Shown here: in pieces, positions 1 through 7,938 of the stretch | How positions within the stretch are numbered: position 1 is the stretch's first letter | Layout: the number at the start of each line of letters is the position of its first letter | The notes under the pieces: model-generated | What the model was told of the DNA's origin: nothing | The model's database searches: none | Seen by the model: the letters and a program-made list of their open reading frames with translations, nothing else | Made by a program: the position numbers and the translations under genes | Assembly: GCA_021848765.1 (NCBI GenBank) | Contig: JAJZTU010000030.1 | Coordinates: 1 to 19,339, forward strand | Direction: 5' to 3' | From: Bacillota bacterium | GTDB lineage: Bacteria; Bacillota; GCA-003054495; Carboxydocellales; JAJZTU01 | Length of the DNA: 19,339 bases

Positions 1-990
1 GGCCTGCTGTTTATTCTGCTGGGAGCGGAACTGTTTACGAATGCTGTTGAATGGTTGGGGAAACGGCTAAACCTCGGTGACAGTGCGGTGGGAAGCGTGT
101 TTGCCGCCCTTGGCACAGCCCTGCCGGAAACGATGATTCCGGTGGCTGCCATCCTGTTTGGCACAGGAGGGGCTGAGTCCCAGGCAGTAGGTGTCGGGGC
201 TATTTTAGGGGCGCCTTTTATGTTAAGTACGCTGGCCTTTTTTGTTGCCGGGATTTCTAAACTTGCTTTTGGTATTTCAGGCGGCGGTACCCGCCGGACG
301 CTTAGTGTAAACACAGGCGGGATGAGACGGGATCTCAGCTATTTTCTGATTGTATTTTCCTTAGCATTTCTGGCAGCTTTTATCAATGTGTATGCCGTCA
401 AGGCTGCCATAGCCATTGGCCTGGTTTTTACTTATGGTTATTATGTGAAAAAGACTATTGATGAAAGTGGAGAAAGCGCAGAAGGCCATTTAACCCCTTT
501 GTTGATCGCCAAAAAAGTTCAAGCGCCGGGTTTACCCATGATTTTACTCCAGGTTGCTATTGCCCTGGCCATATTGGTTGGTGTGGCCCATATCTTTGTG
601 GGGGCTTTGGAACGGCTTTCTCATGCTATTGGAATTTCTCCGTTTATTTTGACCCTGTTAATTGCCCCTGTGGCTACCGAATTGCCGGAACAATTTAACA
701 GTGTACTCTGGATTAAACACGGGAAGGATACCCTGGCCATGGGGAACATCACCGGCGCAATGGTTTTTCAAAGCAGTATGATCCCGGCGCTTGGTATTTT
801 AATGACCCCCTGGAAAATGGATTTTTTTGGCATGACCAGCGTTATTCTTGCCTTAGTTTCCACATTTATCGTGTTTTTGTATCTCAAATACCGGAATGCC
901 TTATCCTATAGAATTCTGCTTCCCGGAGGGGCGCTTTATGGAGCTTTTGTGGCTTTAGTAGTAGTTTCCGGAGGCCAAAGCCTTTTTTAA
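1..990 (+). CDS. Sodium/calcium exchanger family (CaCA) antiporter, 5' end outside window
   Basis: The open frame runs from base 1, so the gene starts upstream; a TTG at 55 is only an internal codon. The product is a hydrophobic integral membrane protein that should exchange Ca2+ (or another cation) for Na+ or H+. Two alpha-repeats are visible. The first (codons from base 25) contains GAELFTNAVEW and, a little further on, GTALPET; the second (about bases 625-800) contains PVATELPEQFNS and GNITGAMVFQS. The acidic residue after the Pro or Leu in each repeat is the expected cation ligand in this family. Roughly nine membrane segments remain. The protein ends shortly before a rho-independent terminator, so it is the last gene of its transcript. 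Family assignment is firm; ion specificity is not. Confidence 0.9.
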   Translation, partial: GLLFILLGAELFTNAVEWLGKRLNLGDSAVGSVFAALGTALPETMIPVAAILFGTGGAESQAVGVGAILGAPFMLSTLAFFVAGISKLAFGISGGGTRRTLSVNTGGMRRDLSYFLIVFSLAFLAAFINVYAVKAAIAIGLVFTYGYYVKKTIDESGESAEGHLTPLLIAKKVQAPGLPMILLQVAIALAILVGVAHIFVGALERLSHAIGISPFILTLLIAPVATELPEQFNSVLWIKHGKDTLAMGNITGAMVFQSSMIPALGILMTPWKMDFFGMTSVILALVSTFIVFLYLKYRNALSYRILLPGGALYGAFVALVVVSGGQSLF

Positions 991-1022
991 CAAGCAGGGT
1001 AAGTTACCCCCTGGAAACCTCA

Positions 1023-1049
1023 TAACTACTAAGAGTTTTCGGCCGATAA
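1023..1049 (+). promoter_or_regulatory. Candidate sigma-D (flagellar/chemotaxis) promoter for the downstream MCP gene
   Basis: TAAC at 1023-1026 is followed by exactly 15 bases and GCCGATAA at 1042-1049, close to the Bacillus sigma-D consensus TAAA-N15-GCCGATAT. The next gene is a chemotaxis receptor, a typical sigma-D target. The site lies inside the terminator stem of the preceding gene and would give a leader of about 100 bases. It is a motif match only. Confidence 0.45.
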
Positions 1050-1072
1050 CCGGAAGCTCTTATTTCTTTTTT
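1031..1072 (+). terminator. Rho-independent terminator of the antiporter gene
   Basis: The arms AAGAGTTTTCGG (1031-1042) and CCGGAAGCTCTT (about 1050-1061) pair with G-U wobbles. They are followed by ATTTCTTTTTT. The position, 40 bases after the antiporter stop, fits. Confidence 0.75.
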
Positions 1073-1161
1073 AAATCCTTTCGCTGAAAAATTGAAAAAT
1101 TTGCAGGAAGATGAAAAAAATTATCGAATTGCTATTTGTAATCCAATATTGAGGGGAGAGT

Positions 1162-3192
1162 ATGAACCGCTCTATGAATAGACAGATCTCAGTGAGGTAT
1201 AAGCTTGTTATATTGGTATTACTGGCAATTTTTGTGCCTATGGTTTCGGCTTTGTTCCTTGCAAATTATCATATCAAGGATACTTTTACCAACCAGCAGT
1301 ATGCCCAACTGGCCGCTATGCAAAACACCGTATATAAACTGATGGACCGGGTAAAGGCTGACCTAATCCATGAAGCCTTAGAAGAGGCAAATCCGGAACA
1401 GTTAAAACTCATGCTTAAAGGGCAAGACCGGGAAGGGATTGAGAAGCTGGTGGAAGGCTTCCAACACCTTTCCAGGGAAGAAAGCGACATGAGTTTTGTT
1501 GCGGTCCGGGCTGAAAATATGGCGCCGCTAATTGTACAGATCCCGGGACAGGCAAAGTCCGGAGTTGAGGAAATTTCTAAAGAATCCCTGGACCGCGTGT
1601 TTCAGGTTGAACAACCTAAAACAGAACAAGAGACAATTGACTGGGTGCTTGACGGGAATAGACTTTTTTTGGTTGGCTGGGTGCCGCTTAAGGAGGAAAA
1701 CACCGTTCTGGGCTATGTGGGAGTGGGCAGGGAGGTTGATCAAGAACTGGCCCGGGAGCTGGCAGCTTTTGGCGGGACCAAGGTTACCCTGTTTGCCAAC
1801 ACTAAATTAGCAGCAACCACTGAGGAAGATGGGGTATTTGCCGTACCCGGCTATGCGGAAAAAGAACCTGCTTTATTAGAAGTGGTGCTTAGCAAAGGGG
1901 GCACATATTTAAAGACGGTAATTGACGAAGGAGAGCCCTTTGACGTCTTATACGGACCGCTTAAAAACCGGCAGGGGACTGCGGTAGGTATGATAGCAGT
2001 AGAGTTAAGTCAGGCTTCCCTTCAGGAAACACTGGAGAAAACCGGGTTGTACTTTACCGGCCTCGCCCTGATACTTGGATGCTTAGGGGTGTTTATCGGT
2101 TACTGGTTAAGCGCTCATCTCACAGCGCCCCTGCAGGTGCTGACCGATTCGGCAACCAGAGTGGGTGAAGGAAAGCTTTACGGGGTTGCCTTCAGGGAGG
2201 GCAATGACGAGGTTGGTCAGGTGGGGATAGCCTTTCAGGGGATGCTGGCCAGGCTGAAAGAAATCATCTGGAAAGTAATCAGGCAATGCCAGCAAATGCA
2301 GGATTTCACGGCACAGCTTGCCTCCAGTTCCCAGTCCACTGTGGTTGCCGCTAATCAGATTGCCGCTACAGTTGAGGAGTTGGCTGCGGGGGCGGAACAC
2401 CAGGTGATGAACATCGACCAGGTCATGGACAACCTGAATCATCTCCAGGAAGGGGCCCAATTGGTAATGTCCAGCGTACGTGATGTCCAGGAGACAACCA
2501 GAGTGGCCCGGCGGTACGGCGAGCAGGGATCCGATATTTTAAACAATGCGATTATTCAATTGGAAACTATCGATAATACTATGAAAAACTCCGCCGGAGT
2601 TGTCTATGAATTAGGGGCTAAGTCGGTTAAGATTGGACATATTATCGATATTATCCGCAACATCTCCAAGCAGACAGACCTGTTAGCCTTAAATGCGGCT
2701 ATTGAAGCTGCCCGGGCCGGGGAGCAGGGCAGGGGCTTTGCTGTGGTGGCCAGTGAGGTCAGAAAGCTGGCCGAACAGTCCGCTGAAGCAGCTAAGCAGG
2801 TAACCGAGATTATCAAAGAAATCCAGGTTGAAACGGTCCGGGCTAATGAGGCCATGGGGGTTGGCACCGAGGGTGTTACCCAGGGGACCAAAATTGTGGT
2901 TGAAGTTGGGTCAATGCTTAAGGACATTGTGGAAACCAACCGCCTGGCCTCCAGGAAAATCCATGAGTTTATCCCGGTCATTGAGGAGATTCTGGCCCAG
3001 GGTGAACGTACCGCTGAATCGGTAAGGGCGGTAGTAAATATTGCCAAAGAGACAGTGATTGGCACCCAGTCCATAGCAGGGGGAATTGAGGAACAGGTAG
3101 CTGCTGCGGAAACCATTATGCACCTGGCGGCCAAACTGGAAGAAATGGCGCATTCCCTGGACGAATCCACCCAGTACTTCAGGCTTAGGTAA
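1162..3192 (+). CDS. Methyl-accepting chemotaxis protein with periplasmic Cache-type sensor
   Basis: This is a transmembrane chemoreceptor of 676 residues that should signal through CheW/CheA to the flagellar motor. An N-terminal membrane segment (about residues 14-35) precedes an extracytoplasmic domain (about 38-296) with the length and pattern of a Cache-type ligand sensor. A second membrane segment lies at about 297-317, followed by a HAMP domain (about 318-370) and a long coiled-coil signalling domain. The conserved hairpin tip is at about 504-531, with QTDLLALNAAIEAARAGEQG and GFAVVASEVRKLAEQ. No C-terminal CheR-docking pentapeptide is seen; the protein ends in YFRLR. The start is the ATG at 1162 behind GAGGGGAGAG (1151-1160); a second ATG at 1174 is less well spaced. 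The gene appears monocistronic, with a candidate sigma-D promoter upstream and a terminator at 3205. The ligand cannot be deduced. Confidence 0.95.
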   Translation: MNRSMNRQISVRYKLVILVLLAIFVPMVSALFLANYHIKDTFTNQQYAQLAAMQNTVYKLMDRVKADLIHEALEEANPEQLKLMLKGQDREGIEKLVEGFQHLSREESDMSFVAVRAENMAPLIVQIPGQAKSGVEEISKESLDRVFQVEQPKTEQETIDWVLDGNRLFLVGWVPLKEENTVLGYVGVGREVDQELARELAAFGGTKVTLFANTKLAATTEEDGVFAVPGYAEKEPALLEVVLSKGGTYLKTVIDEGEPFDVLYGPLKNRQGTAVGMIAVELSQASLQETLEKTGLYFTGLALILGCLGVFIGYWLSAHLTAPLQVLTDSATRVGEGKLYGVAFREGNDEVGQVGIAFQGMLARLKEIIWKVIRQCQQMQDFTAQLASSSQSTVVAANQIAATVEELAAGAEHQVMNIDQVMDNLNHLQEGAQLVMSSVRDVQETTRVARRYGEQGSDILNNAIIQLETIDNTMKNSAGVVYELGAKSVKIGHIIDIIRNISKQTDLLALNAAIEAARAGEQGRGFAVVASEVRKLAEQSAEAAKQVTEIIKEIQVETVRANEAMGVGTEGVTQGTKIVVEVGSMLKDIVETNRLASRKIHEFIPVIEEILAQGERTAESVRAVVNIAKETVIGTQSIAGGIEEQVAAAETIMHLAAKLEEMAHSLDESTQYFRLR

Positions 3193-3204
3193 ACATAAAA
3201 CGCG

Positions 3205-3233
3205 ACCGGTGAGCAAAAGCCACCGGTTTTTTT
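3205..3233 (+). terminator. Rho-independent terminator of the MCP gene
   Basis: ACCGGTG (3205-3211) pairs with CACCGGT (3221-3227) around a nine-base loop and runs into a T tract to 3233. It begins 12 bases after the MCP stop codon. Confidence 0.85.
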
Positions 3234-3324
3234 ACGCCCCCGGGGGACGGTTGGGTGATTCCCCGGTCTTAAGCCCTTACGACCATCGGATATCGGACCT
3301 ATTTTAGCCGAACTCTTTTTGTCT

Positions 3325-3543
3325 CCGGTCGGATACCTGCCCCGGTTGGGTGCTCTTAGCTCCGTGCCAAGTAGCTCTGGGCTCGGTGTGCTAATAGGGG
3401 CACCCAAACCCCGCCGATGGGGTGTCCGTACCCCCGGCGGGGCGGCCGCCGTCCGTGGCGGCCGGGGTGCCGCCCCTATTGCACACCGAGCCCAGAGCTA
3501 CTATGGCACTTCGCCATGAGCACCTCAACCAGGGCAGGTACCC
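3325..3543 (+). repeat. Palindromic element copy 1: long imperfect stem capped by two GTCCGT hairpins
   Basis: This gene-free GC-rich block reads as one long palindrome. The outer arm (3331-3369) pairs with 3504-3543, and the inner arm 3370-3401 pairs with 3472-3502 with a single bulged T. The cap has two adjacent hairpins. In the first, CCCCGCC (3409-3415) pairs with GGCGGGG (3436-3442), and inside it GGGGT (3419-3423) pairs with ACCCC (3430-3434) around the loop GTCCGT (3424-3429). In the second, GGCCGCC (3444-3450) pairs with GGCGGCC (3457-3463) around the same loop (3451-3456). Open frames crossing the block look like no protein. It may be a structured RNA, a palindromic mobile repeat or a cruciform-forming site; the sequence does not decide. 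The stretch 3234-3324 before it shows nothing recognisable. Confidence 0.8.
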
Positions 3544-3801
3544 AACCTGGGAAATGCTTTGCGGCTATTTTTAGGGTAGGCCACCCTAAGCCCCGCCGAT
3601 GGGACGTATATGCCCCGGCGAGGCGGCCACCCTTCCTCCTGGCCGGGGCAATTATGGTACGCGTCGTGACAAAAACTGCTACCGGACTCCCCCAAGAACG
3701 ACCCCATCGGCAGTTATTCCAAGCCGGCCTAAAATGTTCATCAGTCACAGGTGGCCGGCCCGGGCATGGGGAACTGCCCAGGAAATAGCGGAAACCAGGG
3801 A
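3544..3801 (+). repeat. Spacer between the two palindromic copies, with a degenerate third cap
   Basis: No credible gene lies here. The stretch 3581-3650 resembles the cap of copy 1, sharing CCCCGCCGATGGG, then CCCCGGCG and GGCGGCC, but its loops are no longer GTCCGT. TTAGGGT (3571-3577) and ACCCTAA (3583-3589) form a small hairpin. CCCCATCGGCAG near 3702 could pair back with the GCCGATGGG near 3595. It may be the remains of a third, decayed element. Confidence 0.5.
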
Positions 3802-4019
3802 GGGTACCTGCCCCGGTGAAGGTGCTCATGGCTCTGGACCTAGTAGCTCTTGGCGCAGGTGTGCAATGGAATTGACCTTGCCGCCACGGACGGCGGCAAC
3901 CCCGCTGGGGTCACGGACGACCCATCAGCGGGGTTGGTCAATTCCATTAGCACACCGAGCCTTAGAGCTACTAAGTGTCCAGAGCTAAGAGCACCTCACC
4001 GGGGCAGGTATCCGACCGG
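3802..4019 (-). repeat. Palindromic element copy 2, inverted relative to copy 1
   Basis: The arms 3802-3839 pair with 3977-4019 and 3841-3877 with 3936-3973. The cap, read on the minus strand, aligns with the cap of copy 1, so copy 2 lies in the opposite orientation. On the plus strand both cap loops read ACGGAC (3886-3891 and 3913-3918), the complement of GTCCGT. The cap stems are TTGCCGCC/GGCGGCAA, CCCCGCT/AGCGGGG and GGGTC/GACCC, differing from copy 1 by matched changes on both sides. The right outer arm (3982-4019) is the reverse complement of the left outer arm of copy 1 (3325-3362) at 36 of 38 positions. Confidence 0.8.
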
Positions 4020-4079
4020 CAGCAAGCAATGAATCCCAAGAGACCCCAAATGGGAGCCGGACCGGGTAGACGTGGAGAG

Positions 4080-4091
4080 TGATAAAAATCA
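4080..4091 (+). promoter_or_regulatory. CRP/FNR-family binding site
   Basis: TGAT-AAAA-ATCA is a perfect dyad matching the core TGAT-N4-ATCA of the FNR-type consensus TTGAT-N4-ATCAA. Its centre (4085.5) is about 42 bases before the start site predicted from the extended -10 at 4113-4121, the usual place for a class II activator site. Which CRP/FNR paralogue would bind is unknown. Confidence 0.5.
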
Positions 4092-4112
4092 TATACAAAG
4101 CATTTCAGGATG

Positions 4113-4121
4113 TGCTACAAT
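4113..4121 (+). promoter_or_regulatory. Extended -10 promoter of the polyferredoxin gene
   Basis: TG-C-TACAAT (TG at 4113-4114, TACAAT at 4116-4121) is a good extended -10. No convincing -35 sits 17 bases upstream, which fits activation from the CRP/FNR-type site. The predicted start is near 4128, with the gene at 4162. Confidence 0.55.
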
Positions 4122-4161
4122 AATACAGCTTGAAAAATATTTCACAAGAGGTGCTTAACAA

Positions 4162-5145
4162 ATGAGTAACCGGATCAGGAATATAGTGCAAATAACTTTT
4201 GCAATTTTTCTGTTGTATCTTGGTTGGCAGTTCAGCAGGTTTGTCAGCTACTATGAAACGGGTGGTTACGGGGTCCTGGTAGACCGGCCGGCAGGGGTGG
4301 AAGGATTCCTGCCTATCAGCGCCCTGCTGGGCCTGAAGCATTGGTTGGTAAACGGGCAGTTCGACCCGGTGCATCCCGCCGGATTGGCAATCTTATTGGC
4401 GATATTAACCATCTCCCTGCTGTGGAGAAAAAGTTTTTGCAGCTGGCTGTGTCCGGTGGGAACCCTGTCCGAGGGCTTAGGAAAGCTGGGCAGGCGGATA
4501 ACCGGGCGCAATTTAAAACTACCCCGGTTTTTAGACCTCAGCTTAATGAGTTTAAAATATTTACTGCTGGCCTTTTTTATGTGGAGCATATTTTTCGCCA
4601 TGTCCGGACAGGCGGTCCAGGCCTTTCTCTATTCCCCCTATAATTTCATCGCCGATGTCAGGATGTTGAAGTTTTTTGGGAATCTCAGTGGAACAGCAGT
4701 GGTAGTATTGGGCGTACTGGCCATCGGTTCGGTATTTATCCGTAACTTTTGGTGCCGTTACCTGTGCCCGTACGGCGCCCTGCTGGGTCTGGTAAGCCTG
4801 GCCAGCCCCCTTAGGGTAGCCAGGCAAGCAGAACATTGCATAAACTGTAATAAGTGTACGGAAGCCTGCCCGAACCGGATTATCGTGGCCAACGCTACCA
4901 CGGTGAATTCCCCGGAATGTACCGGCTGTATGGACTGTGTACAGGCCTGTCCCAAACCTCTGGCCCTCCAGCCCCGGCTGCCCCTGAGAATTGGGCAAGT
5001 ACCGCCCTGGATAGTTGCTGTACTGGTAGTCGGCACTTTCCTGACGTTCGTTCTCGTAGCGAAACTTACCGGTCACTGGCAGACTGTACTGACAGTTGAA
5101 GACTACCGGCAACTGATCCCCGCCTGGCAGAATGTCAACCATTAG
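4162..5145 (+). CDS. NapH/NosR-like membrane polyferredoxin (4Fe-4S)
   Basis: This 327-residue integral membrane protein should pass electrons between the quinone pool or another membrane donor and a partner, using iron-sulfur clusters. Five or more hydrophobic segments are seen. Two CxxxCP motifs, CSWLCP (from residue 93) and CRYLCP (from 198), are the hallmark of NapH/NosR/RdxA-type proteins. Two classic [4Fe-4S] motifs follow, with Cys at 226, 229, 232 and 236 (CINCNKCTEACP) and at 253, 256, 259 and 263 (CTGCMDCVQACP). A last membrane segment (about 280-300) closes the protein. The ATG at 4162 is preceded by AGAGGTG. No partner reductase lies next to it and the gene stands alone, so its acceptor is unknown. 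A CRP/FNR-type site suggests redox or nutrient control. Confidence 0.88.
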   Translation: MSNRIRNIVQITFAIFLLYLGWQFSRFVSYYETGGYGVLVDRPAGVEGFLPISALLGLKHWLVNGQFDPVHPAGLAILLAILTISLLWRKSFCSWLCPVGTLSEGLGKLGRRITGRNLKLPRFLDLSLMSLKYLLLAFFMWSIFFAMSGQAVQAFLYSPYNFIADVRMLKFFGNLSGTAVVVLGVLAIGSVFIRNFWCRYLCPYGALLGLVSLASPLRVARQAEHCINCNKCTEACPNRIIVANATTVNSPECTGCMDCVQACPKPLALQPRLPLRIGQVPPWIVAVLVVGTFLTFVLVAKLTGHWQTVLTVEDYRQLIPAWQNVNH

Positions 5146-5183
5146 GCCGGCATGAGCTTGCCTGGCTCCTATAATCCAGCCGC

Positions 5184-6089
5184 TCACCAGTACCGCCTGG
5201 CCCCCACGTAATGATTAGTATACCGGGAGTCAGCCAGGGAAGAAACAGTCACCCCTTTACCCGGACTGGCATGAATAAACTGACCTGCACCCAGAAATAT
5301 ACCTACATGGGACGCACCGGGCCGGGATAAGGAAAAAAAGACCAAATCCCCCGGCTGGAGCTGATCAACAGCAGTTATAGGTTTCCCGGAAGCAAACTGG
5401 TCCCTGGAGTCTCTGGGGATGCTAATCCCATTGAAGTAGTGGGCCATATAAGTAAGGCCGGAACAGTCAATCCCCTTGACGGTCATTCCTCCCCACAGAT
5501 AAGGTGAGTCCAGGTAGTTCCTGGCTGCAGCCACTATGCCCCGGGCATTGCCACGGGGTATTTTTCCTGTTTTCAGGATTATTCCCTTGTTTTGTTCCAG
5601 CCAGCCCGATGTCCCGGTTGGCAGCTTAACCTGGAGGAAACTGCCAGAAGCATCTATCAGGGGTAACTGGCTGCCTTTGTAGGCCTTAAGCCACACCGGG
5701 CTTAGGGGGTCAGGATAGCGAAAAACGGTTGCAGTGGGGGTTTCTACCAGGACCTTGGGACCTTCCGGCACTGTGGCCCAACCCAGGTTAGTTTCCGGGA
5801 GCCAGCCGGTTTTACCGTCGGGAACCCTGACTTGATACCAACCTTCAGCGGTGCGCAGTATTTCCACCGGCATGCCCAAAAGCGCTTGGGTAAGGCGCTC
5901 GGAGCCTTCCCTTTGTTCAGCCAGGATATCTACAACGCTTTCCTTAACGAGCAGTGTCCCAGAGGTCTTTTCCTGAACAGGTGACACCGGTTTTTTGACT
6001 GGTGGGGTTGTTTTGGTGCAGCCGGCCTGGGACAAGGTTATGAATAGTAAGATTACCAGCGCTTTGGTCAGCGCCTTGGGAGATAACAT
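5184..6089 (-). CDS. NlpC/P60 cell-wall endopeptidase lipoprotein with two SH3b domains
   Basis: This 301-residue exported enzyme should cut peptidoglycan stem peptides (gamma-D-glutamyl-diamino acid bonds), as in the YkfC/YgiM-type family. The N-terminus is a lipoprotein-type signal ending LSQAGC (Cys24; the -3 residue is unusual). Two bacterial SH3 domains follow (about 48-105 and 112-172), then an NlpC/P60 domain (about 185-301). The catalytic Cys is in DCSGL, the His in SHVGIFLG, and a second polar position in FIHAS. All three are present, so the enzyme looks active. GAGGTG lies 10-15 bases before the start codon on the minus strand. The gene converges with the polyferredoxin gene 38 bases away and diverges from the TolB-like gene. 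The 150-base divergent gap holds no promoter I can name with confidence. Confidence 0.92.
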   Translation of the reverse strand: MLSPKALTKALVILLFITLSQAGCTKTTPPVKKPVSPVQEKTSGTLLVKESVVDILAEQREGSERLTQALLGMPVEILRTAEGWYQVRVPDGKTGWLPETNLGWATVPEGPKVLVETPTATVFRYPDPLSPVWLKAYKGSQLPLIDASGSFLQVKLPTGTSGWLEQNKGIILKTGKIPRGNARGIVAAARNYLDSPYLWGGMTVKGIDCSGLTYMAHYFNGISIPRDSRDQFASGKPITAVDQLQPGDLVFFSLSRPGASHVGIFLGAGQFIHASPGKGVTVSSLADSRYTNHYVGARRYW

Positions 6090-6239
6090 GTCAACTCAAC
6101 ACCTCACGGTAAAGGATTTTGACTGTTGTTGTATTAGTACCTGATTAAAGAGTAGTTTTTCCAGAGGTCCGGGTTTTATATCCGGCAGGAATTCCGGCCT
6201 TGTTTGTGGAACTATACATAAATAAAGGGAGGGGAGTTC

Positions 6240-7889
6240 GTGCGCAAACTGCTCATTATAGTTATTACAGCCATAGCTGTGGTTGGGGGCGGATGTTTTG
6301 CGGGAGGACAGAATCAACAGCCTCAAGCGGGAAAAACAAACCAGGCGGGGAATAACAAGGCCGGGGTTTCCGGAGCAAACGGCGCTAAGCAGGACAATCC
6401 CGTCAATAACGGTTCCGGGAATAACAGTAAAGACAATAACAAGAAAAATGACAATACCAAAGGTGACAATACCAAAGGTGACGGTACAAATGACAATGCA
6501 GATCAGCAGGAAGCCGGCGGTACAGGTGTACAAGCTAAGGAAACCCCTTTTGATTCCGGAGCATACCCCAGGATATACGGAGATGCCTTTTGGTCACCGG
6601 GAGGGAAACGTTTTGCCTATATTGCCGGTGAACCAGGCGGTAAATTGGGGATTTACCTGGCACAGGCCGGGGGAAGCGGCAAGGGGCTGAAAATCAAAGA
6701 ATTCGCCTATGATACCAAGTTTGGCAGCCCTTTTGTAAGTTTGGGGTGGAGTCCGGATGCGGGTACCATTCACTATTTATTCAGCTCTTACGTGGGACCT
6801 GAATACAAGCCTGTATTCAAGTTTGGCAAAATAGACCTGGCTACGGGAAAAGAAAAGGCATTCCGGATGAAGGATATCTCTATTTTGTCCGGAACGGTTA
6901 ACTGGGCGACCGGGGCGGGCTTGGTCTCCTTTTGGGGGGATGGCGGTATCCAAAGAGTGGAACTGGCCTCGGGTAAAATGACCAGACTGGTCAGGGTAGA
7001 GAGCAGGGACAGTCTGTTTACCATTGCCGCCAGTCCGGATGGGGCTAAACTGGCTTATACCAGGATATTTGGTTACCGGTCTGTTTCTCAGGAGAAAGTA
7101 TTTGTTTTGGATGTACTTACCGGAAAGGAGACCCTGGTGTCCCCGGACGGAGAATACAGTTGGTATCCTCAGTGGTTTAGTGACGGGGAAAAACTGGGCT
7201 TCCTGACTACCTCCTATACAGGTAAAGGCTTTGAGGTAGTCCGGGGTGAAGCCGGGCCCCTGGCTTACAGCGAAGGCATAGCTATCGTCAGGACCACCGG
7301 TGAACCGGTACGAAACCTGCAATTCAAGGGAGAACACATCGTGGGTTTTTCTCCTATGGCAGGGCAGACGGATATGGTTGAAGTTTATACAGGTAGAAAG
7401 GTACAGGTGGCTGAACAGGGGGGGATCTCCTTTATCCTGGATACCCACCGGATAATGGAATTGACCAAGGGAAAAATTGTCTGGGAAAAGAAATTTCCCA
7501 AGGTACAGTCCGGGGAAAATAATGGAGTACAATGGGTTGACGAAAACATTTGGGTTAATACTGTGTCCACCCCGAACAGCACAACTAAGACTTTGATCTT
7601 AAAAACTGTCGGCGATAAGGAGCTGGCTACAGTTGACGGGGTGGTGGATAACACCTTCGTCACTGATCAAGGTTTGGTTTTTGCCAGACAGGACAAGCTG
7701 GGTCAGGATCTTTGGTTCTTAAGCAAGGATGGTCAACTGGGCCAGTTGACCAAGACCAATACGCTTAAACGGATTTCCGGGGTCAATGACGGGAAGGTTG
7801 TGTACCTGGAGGACTCCGGTGATGGCAGTACCCAGAGATTAAGGATTCTCCGGCTTGAACTTTTGGAAACTGCGGATGAAGGGAGATAG
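6240..7889 (+). CDS. TolB-like beta-propeller lipoprotein with Asn-rich linker
   Basis: This 549-residue exported protein begins with a signal peptide ending VGGGC (Cys19), probably lipidated although the lipobox is loose. A low-complexity Gln/Asn/Lys/Gly/Asp linker (about residues 23-90) contains short repeats such as two NTKGD units. The rest is built of beta-propeller blades with WD40-like PD40/TolB signatures, for example FWSPGGKRFAYI, LGWSPDAGTIHYL, ASPDGAKLAYTR and PQWFSDGEKLGFL. Such proteins bind ligands or partners at the cell surface; no catalytic motif is visible. The start is GTG at 6240 behind GGGAGGGGAG. It is likely single or first in a transcript. The substrate is unknown. Confidence 0.85.
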   Translation: MRKLLIIVITAIAVVGGGCFAGGQNQQPQAGKTNQAGNNKAGVSGANGAKQDNPVNNGSGNNSKDNNKKNDNTKGDNTKGDGTNDNADQQEAGGTGVQAKETPFDSGAYPRIYGDAFWSPGGKRFAYIAGEPGGKLGIYLAQAGGSGKGLKIKEFAYDTKFGSPFVSLGWSPDAGTIHYLFSSYVGPEYKPVFKFGKIDLATGKEKAFRMKDISILSGTVNWATGAGLVSFWGDGGIQRVELASGKMTRLVRVESRDSLFTIAASPDGAKLAYTRIFGYRSVSQEKVFVLDVLTGKETLVSPDGEYSWYPQWFSDGEKLGFLTTSYTGKGFEVVRGEAGPLAYSEGIAIVRTTGEPVRNLQFKGEHIVGFSPMAGQTDMVEVYTGRKVQVAEQGGISFILDTHRIMELTKGKIVWEKKFPKVQSGENNGVQWVDENIWVNTVSTPNSTTKTLILKTVGDKELATVDGVVDNTFVTDQGLVFARQDKLGQDLWFLSKDGQLGQLTKTNTLKRISGVNDGKVVYLEDSGDGSTQRLRILRLELLETADEGR

Positions 7890-7938
7890 TGCGGGGAAAA
7901 TACGCAAAAGATGCTGCTGGCGAAAATGTCGCAGATTT

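Noticed and set aside
2604..3407. A 267-codon minus-strand open frame
   Set aside because: It is the shadow of the conserved MCP signalling domain, which is clearly coded on the plus strand.
3325..4019. CRISPR array or integron attC cluster
   Set aside because: The repeats are two large palindromes, not short regularly spaced direct repeats, and no cas or integrase gene is near.
3319..4032. Several 60-129 codon open frames on both strands across the palindromic block
   Set aside because: They cross hairpin arms, overlap each other in every frame, lack ribosome binding sites and resemble no protein. High GC and palindromes explain their length.
5184..6089. Missing catalytic residue in the NlpC/P60 protein
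   Set aside because: The Cys (DCSGL) and His (SHVGIF) are present, so there is no sign of inactivation.
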